NCBI GenBank assembly: GCA_000231825.2
Contig: JH720318.1
Location: forward strand, 204,539-268,538
DNA from: Tetrahymena elliotti 4EA
Taxonomy: Eukaryota > Ciliophora > Oligohymenophorea > Hymenostomatida > Tetrahymenidae
Length of the DNA: 64,000 nt
Direction of reading: 5' to 3'
Of this stretch, positions 1-13,006 are shown one piece after another. Position numbers and translations under genes: made by a program. The notes beneath the pieces are model-generated. The model was not told the origin of the DNA. It saw nothing but the letters and a program-made list of their open reading frames with translations, and made no database searches. Positions within the stretch are counted from its first letter, which is position 1; each line of letters starts with the position of its first letter.

Positions 1-21
1 CACTCAAATACATTAGTGAAA

Positions 22-2950
22 ATGATCAATAAATTACTCATAGCAAACAGAGGTGAAATCGCATGCAGAGTTATTCGTACTGCAAAGAAGTAAAACATTT
101 TATTCGAAATAATACTTTAGATTTAGATAGAAAATTTATTTGTTTTTCTATTCTTATGACAAAAAAAATCTTTGTTTCAAAGGAGAATTTAAGAATACCA
201 AATTAGATTAATGAACTCAAGGCAATATAATTTTTAAATTAAAATTTAGGATGGGTATTAAAACAGTAGCCGTTTATTCAGATATTGATAGAGATAGCAA
301 ATTCGTTAGTATGGCTGATCAAGCTTACAGAGTTGGTCCTGCTCCTTCATGTAAGTCTTAATTTATTTTGAAACAATAATGCAAACTATTTAAATTATCT
401 GCTTATAAATCTATCTATCCACTTTTTAACTCTTCTTCTACAATTTTTTTAATTTTATTTTTTAAATATGAAAAGTGTAAAGTTATTTGAATTCTTAAAA
501 GATTATTGAAATTGCCCAAGATTCTCATTGCTCTGCTATCCACCCTGGTTTCGGTTTCTTATCAGAAAATGCTGATTTTGCTGATGAATGTTAAACTAAC
601 AAAATTGTAATATAATTTGTTTTTTTAATAACTACTTGCATGAAAAAGCATCATTGACTTAGATATGATTAGCTAATTAGGTTTTAATTAAATTTTTGTT
701 ATTAAAAATTAGATTTTCGTTGGTCCTCCTACTGATGCTATTAGAAAAATGGGTTCAAAGAGTGAATCTAAGATTATTATGACAAATGCAAATGTAAAAA
801 GAAAGCAAAATTGCTGAGTAACATTAAAGTTAAATCATATTTTTTAAAAATTAGGTACCCGTTGTTCCTGGTTATCATGGTGAAAACTAAGATAAGGACT
901 TGTAATTTGGAATTTTTCATTTAGTAGATTTAACATTTCATTTTTAAAAATAAAAAACAAAAGCCTCTTTGAGTAAGCTCGTAAAATTGGCTTCCCTGTA
1001 TTGATTAAGGCTGTTTTAGGTGGTGGTGGTAAGGGTATGCGTATCGTTACCAAGGAAAGTGAATTTTTCGAAGCCTTAGAAAGTGCTAAGAGAGAATCTT
1101 TGAAGGCTTTTAAGGATAACAGAGTCTTAATTGAAAAATATATCTAAAAGCCAAGACATATTGAAGTTTAAGTAAAAATAGTCAGAGAGAAAAAAAGTAA
1201 ATGTAAATGAATTAATAAAAAATATAGGTTTTTGGTGATCATCATGGCAATTATGTTCATTTATTTGAAAGAGATTGTTCTATCCAAAGAAGACATCAAA
1301 AAGTTATTGAAGAAGCTCCTTCAAATATTAACTGGGATCTTAGAAATAGCATTGGTATTCATATTCTATTAAAATTTCTTCCATTAATTAGCTAATTTAA
1401 ATAGGTTCAAGTGCTGTTGATGCTGCCAGAGCTGTCGGTTATTACAATGCCGGTACAGTTGAATTTATTTTTGATTTGATCTCAAATCAATATTTCTTCA
1501 TGGAAATGAATACAAGATTATAAGTTGAACATCCTATCTCTGAAATGATTACAGGAGAAGATTTTGTTGAATGGTAATTAAGAGTTGCTTAGGGTGAAAA
1601 GTTACCCAAGACCTAAGATTAATTGAAAATTAGAGGTCACTCTATTGAAGCAAGAATTTATTCTGAAGATCCCTACAACAATTTCCTTCCTGGTAATGGT
1701 AACCTCGAATTCTTCAGAGAGCCTAAGGAGGAAGATGGCGTTATTAGATTAGAAAGTGGTGTTAGAGAAGGTGATGATATCTCTATCTTCTATGATCCTA
1801 TGATTGCTAAACTTGTCGTTTGGGGTAAGGACAGATCTGCTGCCATTGGAACTCTTAACAAAGCTTTAAGTAAATAGATTAAAAATAGTTTAGTTTTTCG
1901 TTAAGCATTAAAATTATTTTTATTTTAGATGACTACAAGGTTGTTGGATTACCTACTAATTTGAGATTCTTAAGAACCTGCAGCTAACATCCTGATTTCT
2001 TAAAGGGTGAATACGATACTGGTTTTATTGAAAAGCATAAGAAAGATCTTCTTTAATAAGTAATCAAAAATAAAGATTATTTATTGGGTGTAAATTAATT
2101 TTTATTTAAAAATAGGTTACTAAAATCGAAAACGAATATATCATGAGTGCAGTTATTAGCAAAATTTCTTAAAATTAAAAAAAGACTAAACTCCATTCAA
2201 CTCTCTAAAATTTCAGATTAAACCATCACAGAACTGAAACCTTTATCTTAAAAGCATCTGCTGCTTTCATTAATACCGAATTAAAGGTAAAGAAATTCTA
2301 CAATTTTTAAAGGCTTGATTCTAATTATTTATTGTATTTTTAAAGTATGAAGTTAATGTTGAACATATTGGAAATGGTTTAATGAACGTCACTATTAAAA
2401 ACCCCTCTAAGCATACAGTCATTAAGAAATTCGAAAATGTTACTTATACTCTTACTTCAGAATCTAAGATCAATATTACTTCTTCAGAAAATACTGTTAA
2501 CACTGATGTAAATTAAATTAGAAATTAAACAAAAATAAATAAAAATTTGTTAAAAGTTCCTTATCAGAGGTGAAGACTGTGTTGTATTCAACGAATTCGG
2601 AGATACCCTTCATTTTACATTTGAAAACAATTTAGTTGAAAACAGATCATCTACTTCATCAGATAACTAAGATTCTAATACCATTAAAGCCCCCATGCCT
2701 TGCACTCTAGTTAAAGTTAATGTTAAATAAGGAGATAAGGTTAATGCTGGTCAGCCCATCGTTATCCTTGAAGCTATGAAGATGGAAGTAAAAATATCTA
2801 AAAAATTAACATAAAACCATAAAAGAATATAATAAATTTTTAAAAAATTAGCATGTTATTAAAGCCAAAAAGGACGGTGTCGTTAAAGCTGTTAAATTCA
2901 GAGATGGTGAATTCGTTCAAGCTGGTAAGTTAATTGTTGAATTGGAGTGA
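22..2950 (+). CDS. MCCC1: Methylcrotonoyl-CoA carboxylase alpha subunit (biotin-containing), 13 exons
   Basis: This is a biotin-dependent carboxylase alpha subunit. It would carboxylate biotin with ATP and bicarbonate for the carboxylation of 3-methylcrotonyl-CoA in mitochondrial leucine breakdown. About 673 residues are visible. Exons, with TAA/TAG as Gln: 22-89, 250-350, 476-606, 713-793, 855-901, 964-1171, 1228-1354, 1405-1869, 1929-2059, 2116-2286, 2346-2507, 2557-2787, 2852-2950; they sum to a multiple of three. The N-terminal biotin carboxylase domain begins [19 protein letters not shown]. It carries the ATP-grasp glycine loop GGGGKG (about residues 162-167), the EMNTRLQVEHP signature and the [13 protein letters not shown] segment. 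The C-terminal biotinyl domain has EAMKME, with the acceptor lysine near residue 639. The reading frame stays open to the window edge, so a mitochondrial leader may lie upstream. Overall the match looks closer to MCC alpha than to propionyl-CoA carboxylase alpha, but that choice rests on recall of the families. The partner beta subunit is not in the window. Confidence 0.93.
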
Positions 2951-3766
2951 TAGAAGTTACTTTATTAAAAAATTATTTTTTGTACAAACCATAAAAAATG
3001 GAATAATTTATTATTAGTTTATAGTTTTTATGTTTAGTCACTTTTAAGTATAAAATCAGCATTTATAAAAATTATTAACAAAATACTTTATCACTAATCT
3101 TCAAACAAATTATTTCTTTTAATTTTATTAAAATTTAAAATAAAAATCATTTTGGTGAAAAATTTTTAAGATTAATTCTTGACTTAATTGTGATTACTAA
3201 ATGAATTTTAAAAAATCAAAAATATTTTGATAATCAAATTAATAAATTTTTTAATTAAAAATTTTTTTTACAACAAAGTCATTTACTAAAATCATATTGA
3301 ATAGTATCTGATTAAAATCTGAAACAAATTTCTTTTATCACACACATTTTAAAATTCTAGAATAACTTCAAATAAATTTTATTTTCTTAGAGAGAGAGAG
3401 AGATATCAAGTACTAAAAAGATTAAAAAACCTAAAAAAAGCCTCTGTAAAAACTTTTTTTTTGAAGTTATCATTAATTTATTTTAAATATTACTATTATT
3501 ATTTTCTTATTCATTTTTACAATTTACACCTATAAAATTAAATAATGACATTAAGATAAAATGTTAGAAACAAATAACTTTGTTAATTTTGTACTACTAC
3601 AAATTATTTTAAAAATTTATTTTACTTTTCTGTAAGTGTTTAATTTAAAAGTCTATTTAATATTTTAGGGAAAAGTAAGTTGTAAAATAAAAGTTGAGTA
3701 CATTTTTACATGATGGTTTAATAATACTTACTTTATATTAATTATTTAAATTCCAAATTTGTTTTT
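2951..3766. other. AT-rich gap between convergent genes
   Basis: No convincing coding frame is seen. The stretch separates the 3' ends of the carboxylase (+) and the zinc-finger gene (-) and must hold both 3' UTRs. It includes a short AG dinucleotide run near 3391-3402. Confidence 0.6.
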
Positions 3767-5917
3767 TCATGCATATTTTTGAGCTTAAAAAATAGCTAAA
3801 TTGCTACATGTTATTGTATTTTTGAAGAAGGGGCTAGAAGATAGCTATTCTTTTGAGTTTAATCCTGGAATTTCTTTTTCTAATAATTTGAGTTATTCTT
3901 CAAATTATTATTCTAAATCTTAATTTTCAAGAAATACATTTGAATGATCTTATTCAGCAAAATCAATTTGCTCAATTTGGATAATATAAAAAAAAGATTT
4001 ATCTTTGTAGACAATATTTGAAGAACAAATATTTAAATTTATTAAGCATTCTACTTTATTTATCTAGTTAACTTGATTATTTTCGCTATCTCTGAGATCA
4101 AGTTTATAAATTTAATCATTATTTATATTTAATAGGAAGAATTTTCTTTCTTTACTGTTAATAACTTTTATTTAATGAGAATTTTCAAAAATACTATCAA
4201 GGATATCTTCAGTATCCTATTCACCCTCATCTTTATTACTGTCATCACTATCAATAAAGTATACATTCTTTTATTCCTCAACTTAATCATCAACTAAATT
4301 ACTAAATTATTAAACCTTTTTCCCTTTGCTATTGTACTCTTCATCTTAGTGATAGTCATAAAACTTAAAATTTAATTTATCAGAAATGCCTTGATTTGTT
4401 TATAGTTGAAGATCTTTTTCTTGCCACCTATTATTTTCTAAATCATAAATAAAGTATTGATCAGGAGTTAACAAGATAATATCACCACTGAAATCATCAG
4501 TCATAAGAAGAACTTTCTCGTTCCGGCTAGATTCACTTACTTCTAAATAAACTTATGGTTAAGGAACAACCTAAAATTCAGGATATATCATCAAATCTTT
4601 AATACATTTAAATAATAACCCTTAAGTTTTTTCCTAATAATCCAGTAAGTATAAATTATCTTTAATAAAACATATTTATGGAACTCTCTCTTCAGCTATT
4701 TATTAATCTGATAATGTAAATATTTCTTCTAAAACTAACTAATTTTTATCACTTTCATTTTCAAAACTTTTAATTATTTACAAAGTATAAACTTTATATT
4801 TTGTGACAACCAAAATAATTGTGTCATAGATTAACAAACTTTTAAAATTTTGGAATTCTTCATCGTTAGAATTAAATGGAGCTTTTAATTTTATTTATTA
4901 AATTTATAAAATAATTTATCTAATAAAAATCATTGTTTAAGTAGAAACAAATCTTTATAAAAATATTTACTTATTGTTTAATCGCTTCTTTGTACAAACA
5001 GATCAAATACTTAGAATCTTTTTAAAAAATAATGAGAAGCTAAACCTATGTAGAGCTTATTTTTCTCAAAGAAATATATTTTGGTATTTTAAACAGATTT
5101 GTATTCTGAACCATCATCTTAACCCACTTTTAATATTCTAAAAGGTTATTCCGATTTTAAATACGTTGAGGGTTCATCAGATTTTCTATTGTGTTCATCA
5201 GCAATAATATTTAGAATTGTTTATTTCAATTTTATTTCAGATTCTATTTATTACTGAGCTTCATTTGATTGGATATCCTTTTTTTCTTATAGTTGATCTA
5301 TTTCTTTTTCTAAATCTTGCTGCATTCTTTGATATTAATCAATTGAAAAGTGATTAATTTTTTCGTTTAAATGGACAACTCCTTGGTATTCTATTTACTC
5401 ACTGTTAACCAAATTGTACTTTATCAGGTCCTAATTTCTAACTTTCTCTAACCTAAGAATTGGAGCTTAACTAAACCTATTTAAAATAATAATTTAATAC
5501 AAAATAAAACTTGATTTATACCAACTAAGACAATTGAGGGGATATTGATTCATGAAAGCTAGCTAAAAAGCTATCATATATTAAAAAGTTAAATGAAATC
5601 TGCTCATTACAGCAAGGACAAACACCATTTTATGAAGTGATCAAATATTCGAATTCATCTTTTTCTTTTTATGTAGGAAAAAGGATATCAAATATGGTAG
5701 AAACATCAAATAAACATATTGCAGCTGTTTATTTATTGATACATAAAGCTGAATAGACAGGAAAGTTATGAATTTATTTGTTAGTAAATGAATCCTTATA
5801 CTCTAATTCTACATACTTAAATGATCTTTCTAAAAACATACTTTATATGTATTCATTTTCTTCATAGCGGTATTCTTACAAATAGTTCTTAAATAACTCT
5901 AAATTTTCGTTTTCCAT
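3767..5917 (-). CDS. Hypothetical protein with N-terminal CxxC zinc-finger-like segment and coiled coil
   Basis: This gene was not recognised as a named family. Read on the minus strand from ATG at 5917 to TGA at 3767-3769, it gives a protein of roughly 650 residues, with at least two introns. One is near 5490-5540 (TTG then GTATAAATC, ending AAATAG). The other is near 4875-5000 (donor GTAAATATTT, acceptor AATTAAAAG). The N-terminus is acidic and polar. At about residues 95-120 it has GVCPCCNEQISFNF, a paired-cysteine knuckle like half of a RING or U-box-type zinc site. A helical Gln/Glu/Lys-rich region, likely coiled coil, follows around residues 190-260. The C-terminal half is Asp/Glu-rich and alternates short beta-like hydrophobic segments with acidic loops, which could be a propeller or an unstructured region. 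The start was chosen as the first ATG of the open frame. A role in ubiquitin transfer or protein interaction is only a guess from the cysteine motif. Confidence 0.75.
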
Positions 5918-6827
5918 TTTTTCAATTTATCAAAATTTTTTTAATTATTTTTTAAAAAAATCTGTCAAAAATTTAGTAAAATTTTTAACAAAATTTAATA
6001 AGATACAATAAGTATAAAATATTTAAATACTTCAATAAAAATCAAATAAAATTTATCTTTATTTTAACACATGCTTAACTAAAATATTTTATAAAAATTA
6101 TTATAAACTCTTAAAAGATATTTTTAGAAAAACTTTCATTTTAATCTCTTTTAATGAGTTATTATTATTATTAAATTTGATAGATTGTCACAAAGGAATA
6201 CATCTTACCATTTTTGTCAAATTAAAGTTTATAAACAAATTAGTTTGAGGCTATTTGATACAATAAAATATTTAACTTAAAACGAAAAATATTTTAAATT
6301 ATTTAATAAATAAATATTTGTTTTAATTAATTTTTTTATATTTTTAGTTTAAAGGATTATTTTTTACAAAAATTGGATTACAATCAAAAGAAAATACTCA
6401 TATATTTTATTAAAATTCAACTCTGAATTATATTTACTTTTAATGTTTTAATATTTTAAAAAGTGTAAATTAGATTAATGAGAATATATCAACAAATTAA
6501 ATATTATTATTTGCAAATTAGAAATTCTTACAAAAAGAAATTAAAATGAGATACTTTTCTTTCAATTATTTTTTTTGGTAATTACAAAATTAAGAGAAGA
6601 ATAAGAATTTTTTAAGTTAAAACTCAAATTTGGTTTATTTTGATATTTTAAAAATTTGTAATTTAATTTAAGAGAACAAATAGAATTAATTATTAGAATT
6701 TTAACTTAGAAATTCATACAAAAATAAATTTAAATTTAAGATTTTTTGTTTGCAATATTGCTTAATATTATTAATTGATAAATATTTATATCTGATTAAA
6801 ATTTGTTTAGGATTGAGACATGTTTTC
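5918..6827. other. AT-rich intergenic gap
   Basis: No supported gene. It lies upstream of the zinc-finger gene and downstream of the sorting nexin, so it should contain the promoter of the former and the 3' UTR of the latter. Confidence 0.55.
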
Positions 6828-8884
6828 TCAAATGCTACTTAAGTTGTGGTTTTCTAAGATATATGACCATAATTCGGTTCTCTTTATTTAATAGAATATT
6901 GATTTAGAAATGATACTGAATTAAGAAATTTAATAGATTTACTAATTTAGAAAATTCAACTTCGTATTTGGCTAATTTCTTTATGGTGGTGAAGTAAAGA
7001 GATTCCTTTTCAGCCTATTAATAATTTTAAAAATAAGAATTAATAATCAGCCACTTTTAATTTCTGATAATATTTACTTTAAATCTATCTATTTCAACAT
7101 ATCCGAGGACGACAGTCATAATGTCATAAATTTCGCTTGCTCTAGTAATTTCAGCTTCAGTGGCTTCAATTGATTACTTGATTTCTTAAGCATTTTCTTC
7201 CTTGCTCTTCTTGGAGAATACATTCTTGAAGGAGGTCTTACCAGAAATGATTTTACTTTCTTCACCTTTTAATTCTCTATGCTTTTTATGTAAAGCTTCC
7301 TTAGAATCCTTGAAGGCTCTTCTAGAATCCATACATTCAGTAAAGGCCTTAATTTCCTTGCATTCTTATCTAACCAATTAGTAAAGAGAATTTAATTCAT
7401 CTTTGCTAACGAATTCCTTCATTTATGAAATGAGTTGGCTGAGTTTTTGGTCAGTGCTTTAGGCAAAAATGAGCTTTCCATCATTAGCAGCACCAATATA
7501 TTCAGTGAAGCAGTTCTTTTCATATTCAGGAAGAAGATAAGTAATGAATAATTCATATTATTTATTATCCTTTTCTCTTAATTCCAATGTGTTCTTAGCA
7601 AATTCCTTGTAGTTGGTAAGTAAAGTACCAATTTTCTTTAAGTATTAAGTGAAAGATTCAATCTTACCTTCAATTGAAGGATTGATTTCCTTACCACTTA
7701 AGTACATGAAAGCACTGGAGTATTTTTGGATTAATTCTTGGTTAGTTTATGCAGGAAGCTTGCTTAAAGATTTTTCAACATCAACTTAAGTACCTCTATT
7801 TATTTAAAAAAAATTGTTTTAGTAATACTCTTATAAAAAGCTTAATTTTTTAGACTAATTTATTATTTATTCAATAATGCTTGGCTTTTATTTAATTTCT
7901 TTTCATTAAATAAATAGGTTAAGTAAAATTGTGTGGGTATGCTAAAGAAAATTCTTGATGTAAATAATAATAAATATCTTTCTTTACCTAATAAATAATT
8001 AGAATTCTTCAGAATACCAAAGGTGCTTTAATTCAGTAATCTTAACAACAAAACCTTCTAAAAGATTTCTACGATCTTCAATGAACTTTTAGTCCATATT
8101 ACCAACAGATTTTTTATCAGGAATAGGGGGGATATAGCAAGAAGGCCATCTCTTCTAAAGATAGGTTTTCAAGCCATCGAAATCACTGAATCTTCTAATA
8201 GCTTCGAAAGTACCTAACTATTTTTTAGACAAATAACTTTAATACAAGAAATAATCTAAGAATTTCATTGAATTTGCTTAGAAATTCTATTCAAAGCTAA
8301 ATAATAACATACCTTATCTTCACCCTTAATGGTGTAAACAACGTGTTAAGAAACACCTTCCTTCTTAACAATAGGATCAGCAACGTGAACGGTAATCTAT
8401 TTTTTAATTATAAATATTAATATGCTACATTTGACAAACTTAATTATTTTAAAAGCACAAACTCCTAAGAATTCTGCTTGATTTATAATTCAAAATAATA
8501 ATTGGCTTTCTTGCTTAAGGATAAGCATAATGAATTATATTCACACAAAAGACCCAAACAATATTAAAAATTGTTTTTTTAATATAGATTGGAAAGTATT
8601 TATGTTGAATCCAATCTATTCTTCTTTTCTAACTCTTTGATTGATTTGGTTTCTTATTTGTTTGTGAAGTATTTGGAAATTTATAATTTGTTTTTGGAAA
8701 ATCAATTTAAAGCAGCAAAAAATGTGTTGTGCCTTGTAGATTTTTATATCATCATTAGCTTTAAGGTAGTTGTTAAGAATGTAGGTAGATATGAAATTAT
8801 GTTTACTTAGAAATTGTCTTGTTCAAAATTTGCTTGCTTGTCAGAAAACAATTATCTGGGTTGGTTATCTTCAATAGTTTCCAT
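6828..8884 (-). CDS. Sorting nexin with PX and BAR-type domains (SNX1/2/Vps5-like)
   Basis: This is a peripheral membrane protein of the retromer/sorting-nexin type that would bind phosphoinositides on endosomes and curve membranes. Six exons on the minus strand are proposed: 8884-8807, 8396-8313, 8217-7988, 7795-7078, 7014-6943 and 6881-6828. They sum to 1236 nt, giving 411 residues. The PX domain occupies about residues 27-125, with the classic IRRFSDFDGL motif for the lipid pocket and YIPPIPDKK after it. It ends in a helix followed by LWYSEEFQLFI. The rest, about residues 130-411, is a long Lys/Glu-rich helical region. Segments such as EAEITRASEIYDIM, KKLAKYEVEF and the last exon's RTELWSYILE fit a BAR helical bundle. 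The start METIEDNQP is the first ATG of the short first exon, and intron 1 is long (410 nt). The exact SNX subtype cannot be settled by eye. Confidence 0.88.
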
Positions 8885-10032
8885 TTCTGAGTTAATCTTT
8901 TTTAATAGCTATCTTCTTCAAGTTTTCTTAATTATTTATTTATTTTTAATCAAATATTTAATTATTTATTATTACTAACAATTCTTAATTTGTCTGCAAT
9001 TTAAAGATTTTAAAAGCAAAAACATGATATGACATTTGATATTTACTCAGATGAGAAATAGTGATTGATCGATACAAAGCTTCCTGTAAAAATTTAGAAA
9101 TTAGATATTATTTATCTTCTCTTACAGACATCAGGAAAATTTATAATTTGCGAAAGATATAGTATTTATTTTTATTTACAATCTTTGTATGCTATATTTT
9201 TTATTTTTTCTGTGGGTAGAAACATGGATGGATGGATAAGATATCAAAGTAATTTAATTATCAAAGTAAGCTTAATTTTCTGATTTGATTAACAACTCTA
9301 AATCTCTGGCCCACATTTTAAGAAGATCAACTCAACTCAATTAATTTAATTACTCCTTAACACATTAAATCTTAACTTAAAGATTTTGTTGATGATTGCT
9401 TGATTGTTATTTATTTACTTGTATTTATGTAAATAGACCATTTTAAGAATATTTTGCTTTTTTAACAAATAAAAATCAGGCATAAACATAATTATATTTG
9501 TTTTCTGGCTACTTTTATTTCCTTTTTTCTTCTTCTTCAATTACACTATCAAAATTCATTTGATTAATCAATCAGCTTTTTCTTATTTTATCAAATATGA
9601 ACAATCTAAAATATTTAGTTTCTGTTTATAATATCTTCTATCTTTCTATTATTTTTGTTCGTTCCCTCTTTCATTGATTAAATTAAAAGTTAACATCCCA
9701 CATACTTTATCAGAGCAAAAATAAAATAAGATAAAAAAAATGTTAAAAAGTATAATTAAGAGAGAAAAATATATCTAAAATTATACAATGATTAATTCAA
9801 TTTAATTTGTTTACTATATTTGTAGAACAAATTAATGATGGAGTAAATCTTAAATCATCACAAAATTATAAAATTTGTAAGATGATTTTTTTCTGATTTA
9901 ATTTTCAAACTAAACAACAACTGTAATTTATTGGTTAAGAGTTAATATAGCACAACAAAATCTAACTTTTCTACTTATTAAATTTTATTTAATTTCCGAA
10001 TAACTTTTATCTCAACCAACCAACAAGCCAAA
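8885..10032. other. Divergent intergenic region, AT-rich
   Basis: It lies between the divergently transcribed sorting nexin (-) and TPR gene (+), so both promoters should be here. No coding exon was identified, and no specific regulatory motif can be named from the sequence alone. Confidence 0.5.
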
Positions 10033-11768
10033 ATGGACTATAGGTCATAATATTTGCAATAAAAATACTATTTTTAAGTAAATAGTTCACTATTTGATAT
10101 GAAAATTATTTTATACTCTTATTCATTTCTAAATTATGCATTTAACTTTAAGTTTTTGTCATCAAATTTTTATATTTACAGAATCCATCATCTGTCAAAG
10201 ATGCTTATATAAATGATCTCTCTATTAAGTAAATATTCTTTTCTTATTTATGCTATAATTTTTAAAATTGTTTTTCGATCCTTTTATGACAGAGAAAAAT
10301 CTTTCAATACCAAGAACAATTCTGATGCTGTTGACCCAAGAGTGATTGAAATAGAGAGAATTGCAGAAATGAACTATATTAAGCAAAAATAAAATGAATA
10401 AAAACATTAACAGCAAAAATAAAAGGAGTAAACTTTGATGGAGCTTAAACATAAATAAAATGAATACAAAGAAAAATTATTAGAGTTCAAAATATCTGAA
10501 TCATAATAGAGATATTTAAAAGACAGCTTAATAAGTAATGATCATGAACTTAATAATATTAGTTTACAACAAGACTATAAGAATAATACCTTTAGCCAAA
10601 AATTATAATAAGGAAATAACCGCTTTGATATATACAACAAATAAAATTTATCATAGAATATAAATAGTTACTCCATGATTAATGATTCTTAAGATATAAA
10701 TAGTATCTAATCTCTCCCTTTAAGTTAAAGCTTTAAAGCTAGTATAAATTCATAAAACATAGAAAATACAAGTGGTAGAGAAAAAATATCTTTTAGAAGT
10801 AAAAGCAATATTAATGGTTTGTTAAAAAATGTATCTATTGGATAACAATAGAATTTAGGTTTAACAAAAGTTAAACTAGTTCCTTTATCTAATTAAATAA
10901 AATATGAGGCCCTTTAAAGCAATTCGATAGTAGGAAAAAATATTTAAAGAGAGAATATTAACTATGACAACGAAGATTAGTATTAACCAGATTACTCCAA
11001 ATTAATTATTCAATCAAAATATCTTATTTCATAGAATAATTTAAAGGAAGCTGAGATTCTTTTAGAAAATTTAATATTAAAAATTCCATTTCACTCTGAT
11101 TGCTTATATTTACTTGGTGACATTAAAAAGATCATTGGTAATACTTTTCTTTATAAAATTAACACTTCATCTCACAATAAATTTTTATTATACTAAAACA
11201 CATAAAAGTAGCTTTATTTGTAATTTATAATATACTCCTAAATAAAAAGGTAAATATAGAGAGTCTGAGATACTCCTTAAAAAGTGTATGTAACAAGAAA
11301 ACTATACTCCTTTTGCATATAAATCCTTAGCTTAGACATATTTTTCTTTATAAAAGTATCAAGAGTCTGTATTCTATTTAAAGAAATATATATTATTTAA
11401 GGTATTTTACTTTTTATATGAAAGATAATTTTAATTGCATGTTTATATTAGAAAGACGATGATGAGGCTTTATCTCTTATGGGACAATCTCTCATCAAAT
11501 TAGGAGAAAATTTGGAAGCCTCAGCTTGTTTTAATAAAGCATTAGAGATAAATCCTAATTAATTGGAATACTACTTATACAGATCAGAGGTCAATGATCT
11601 TCTTGGATTAAGAGAACTATCTTAGAGAGACTACATTTATTTTAAACAGAATAAATCAGATTACTTATCATCATTATCTGAATAATCTAGAAATCTTAAA
11701 AGCAAAGGAAAAATTTTAGAAAGCTAATAAATAATTTAAAAAATAAACTTGCTCATTCCAATAAACTG
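10033..11768 (+). CDS. TPR-repeat protein, function unknown
   Basis: ATG at 10033 opens a 15-codon first exon (MDYRSQYLQQKYYFQ) ending before the donor at 10078; exon 2 starts at 10182. The N-terminal third is Gln/Asn/Lys-rich and probably disordered or coiled coil (EIERIAEMNYIKQKQ and following). From about nucleotide 11000 tetratricopeptide-like helices appear. Examples are NLKEAEILLENLILKIPFHS, then YTPFAYKSLAQTYFSLQKYQ and, in the last exon, GENLEASACFNKALEINPN, which carries the typical TPR small-residue pattern. Stop TGA is at 11766-11768. Introns also lie near 11140-11265 and 11401-11451; the 3' end of the former is uncertain because two acceptors were possible. TPR arrays serve as protein-binding scaffolds, and in ciliates many act in cilia or basal bodies, but nothing here fixes the role. 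Confidence 0.8.
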
Positions 11769-13006
11769 AAAACAAATAAATTAATAAATCATAAAATAAA
11801 CACCCTTTTTTGTAAATCTGTTCTTTTCAGTGTAGATCTAATTAACAAGCATGCCAATATCTTTTTCAAATATTTTACTTTTTACCTTGAGAATCGAAAG
11901 TTAAAATGCGAGTGCAAATCAATTAATAAAAAGTTTGCCTATTATTTAAATCAATAAAATTTTTTCATAAGCCAAAAGAAAATATTAAATGTAATTCAGA
12001 AGTATAATTGAAAAACTAAATTTTTTTTGACTCCTTCTCAAAGTTTAATAAAAATCTTTCATTTGATTTTGAAATCTTGAAAAAGTATTCAAAATAAAAA
12101 TTTAAATATATCCTATTTTTGTTTACAAAAATATTTTTAAAATAAATTATTTTCAATCTAAATAAACTATTCATTCATAAATAATTAATACACCTTCAAG
12201 TATTTTTCTAAAATCTTTAACCAATTACTTCTTCTTATTATTATTAAAATAATTGAAATTTAAATTGGATATTTATTTATTTCTTTGAAAATAGTAGATT
12301 TGTTATAGTAATATTTGAATTAATAAATATATTTTATCAATATTAATTGAAACCTTTTCTGTTTTATGAGATTAATTTCTTCTGATTATTTCAACAATTA
12401 AATAAACATTTTTTTAATTAATCAATTAATGAAAAAAGAATAAAGAAAGTATTTAAAAAACTAGAAGTTTTAGTTTAAGGTCTAAAATTGAATAATTGGA
12501 TGAGTTAGTAAGATATTTATTAAAAACATATTGTTAATTCTTATTTAAAAGAAATAAGTTTCATTTTGGATATATTATGAAAAAACAAATAATTAATTAA
12601 TTAATTTTAGAATGATGTTAAATAATAAATTTTGATAATAATAATTATTATATTTCAATTAATAATAATTCTGTATTTTTCAGTTGTCTTTTTGTTTGGT
12701 AATTAATCGATTAGCTCTCAAAATTTTTAACCTTCTTATTATTATTTTAAAGATATTAACAGACAGCATTTTGTATGATGCTGATAAATAAACTCACTAT
12801 TGATATTAGTCTACTATAAATAATTAACTATAAATGAGAAAGCTACAAATTTAAATCAAACAATTATCTTGCGATTTACTTATTATTTAATTAATTATTA
12901 GTAATTTTTTTTAGTTTGCTTTTAGGTAGATTTATTTTTGAGAAAAATTATATTAATTGGTTTATTTATTTATATGAATGAATAGAGATATTATTTATTT
13001 ACTTAT
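11769..13006. other. AT-rich gap between convergent genes
   Basis: About 1.2 kb with no supported exon, holding the 3' ends of the TPR gene (+) and the Q/N-rich gene (-). Runs of TAAT/ATTA dominate. Confidence 0.5.

Noticed and set aside
8589..8810. 73-codon plus-strand frame
   Set aside because: It lies antisense within intron 1 of the sorting nexin, has Phe/Leu/Tyr-rich composition and no family.
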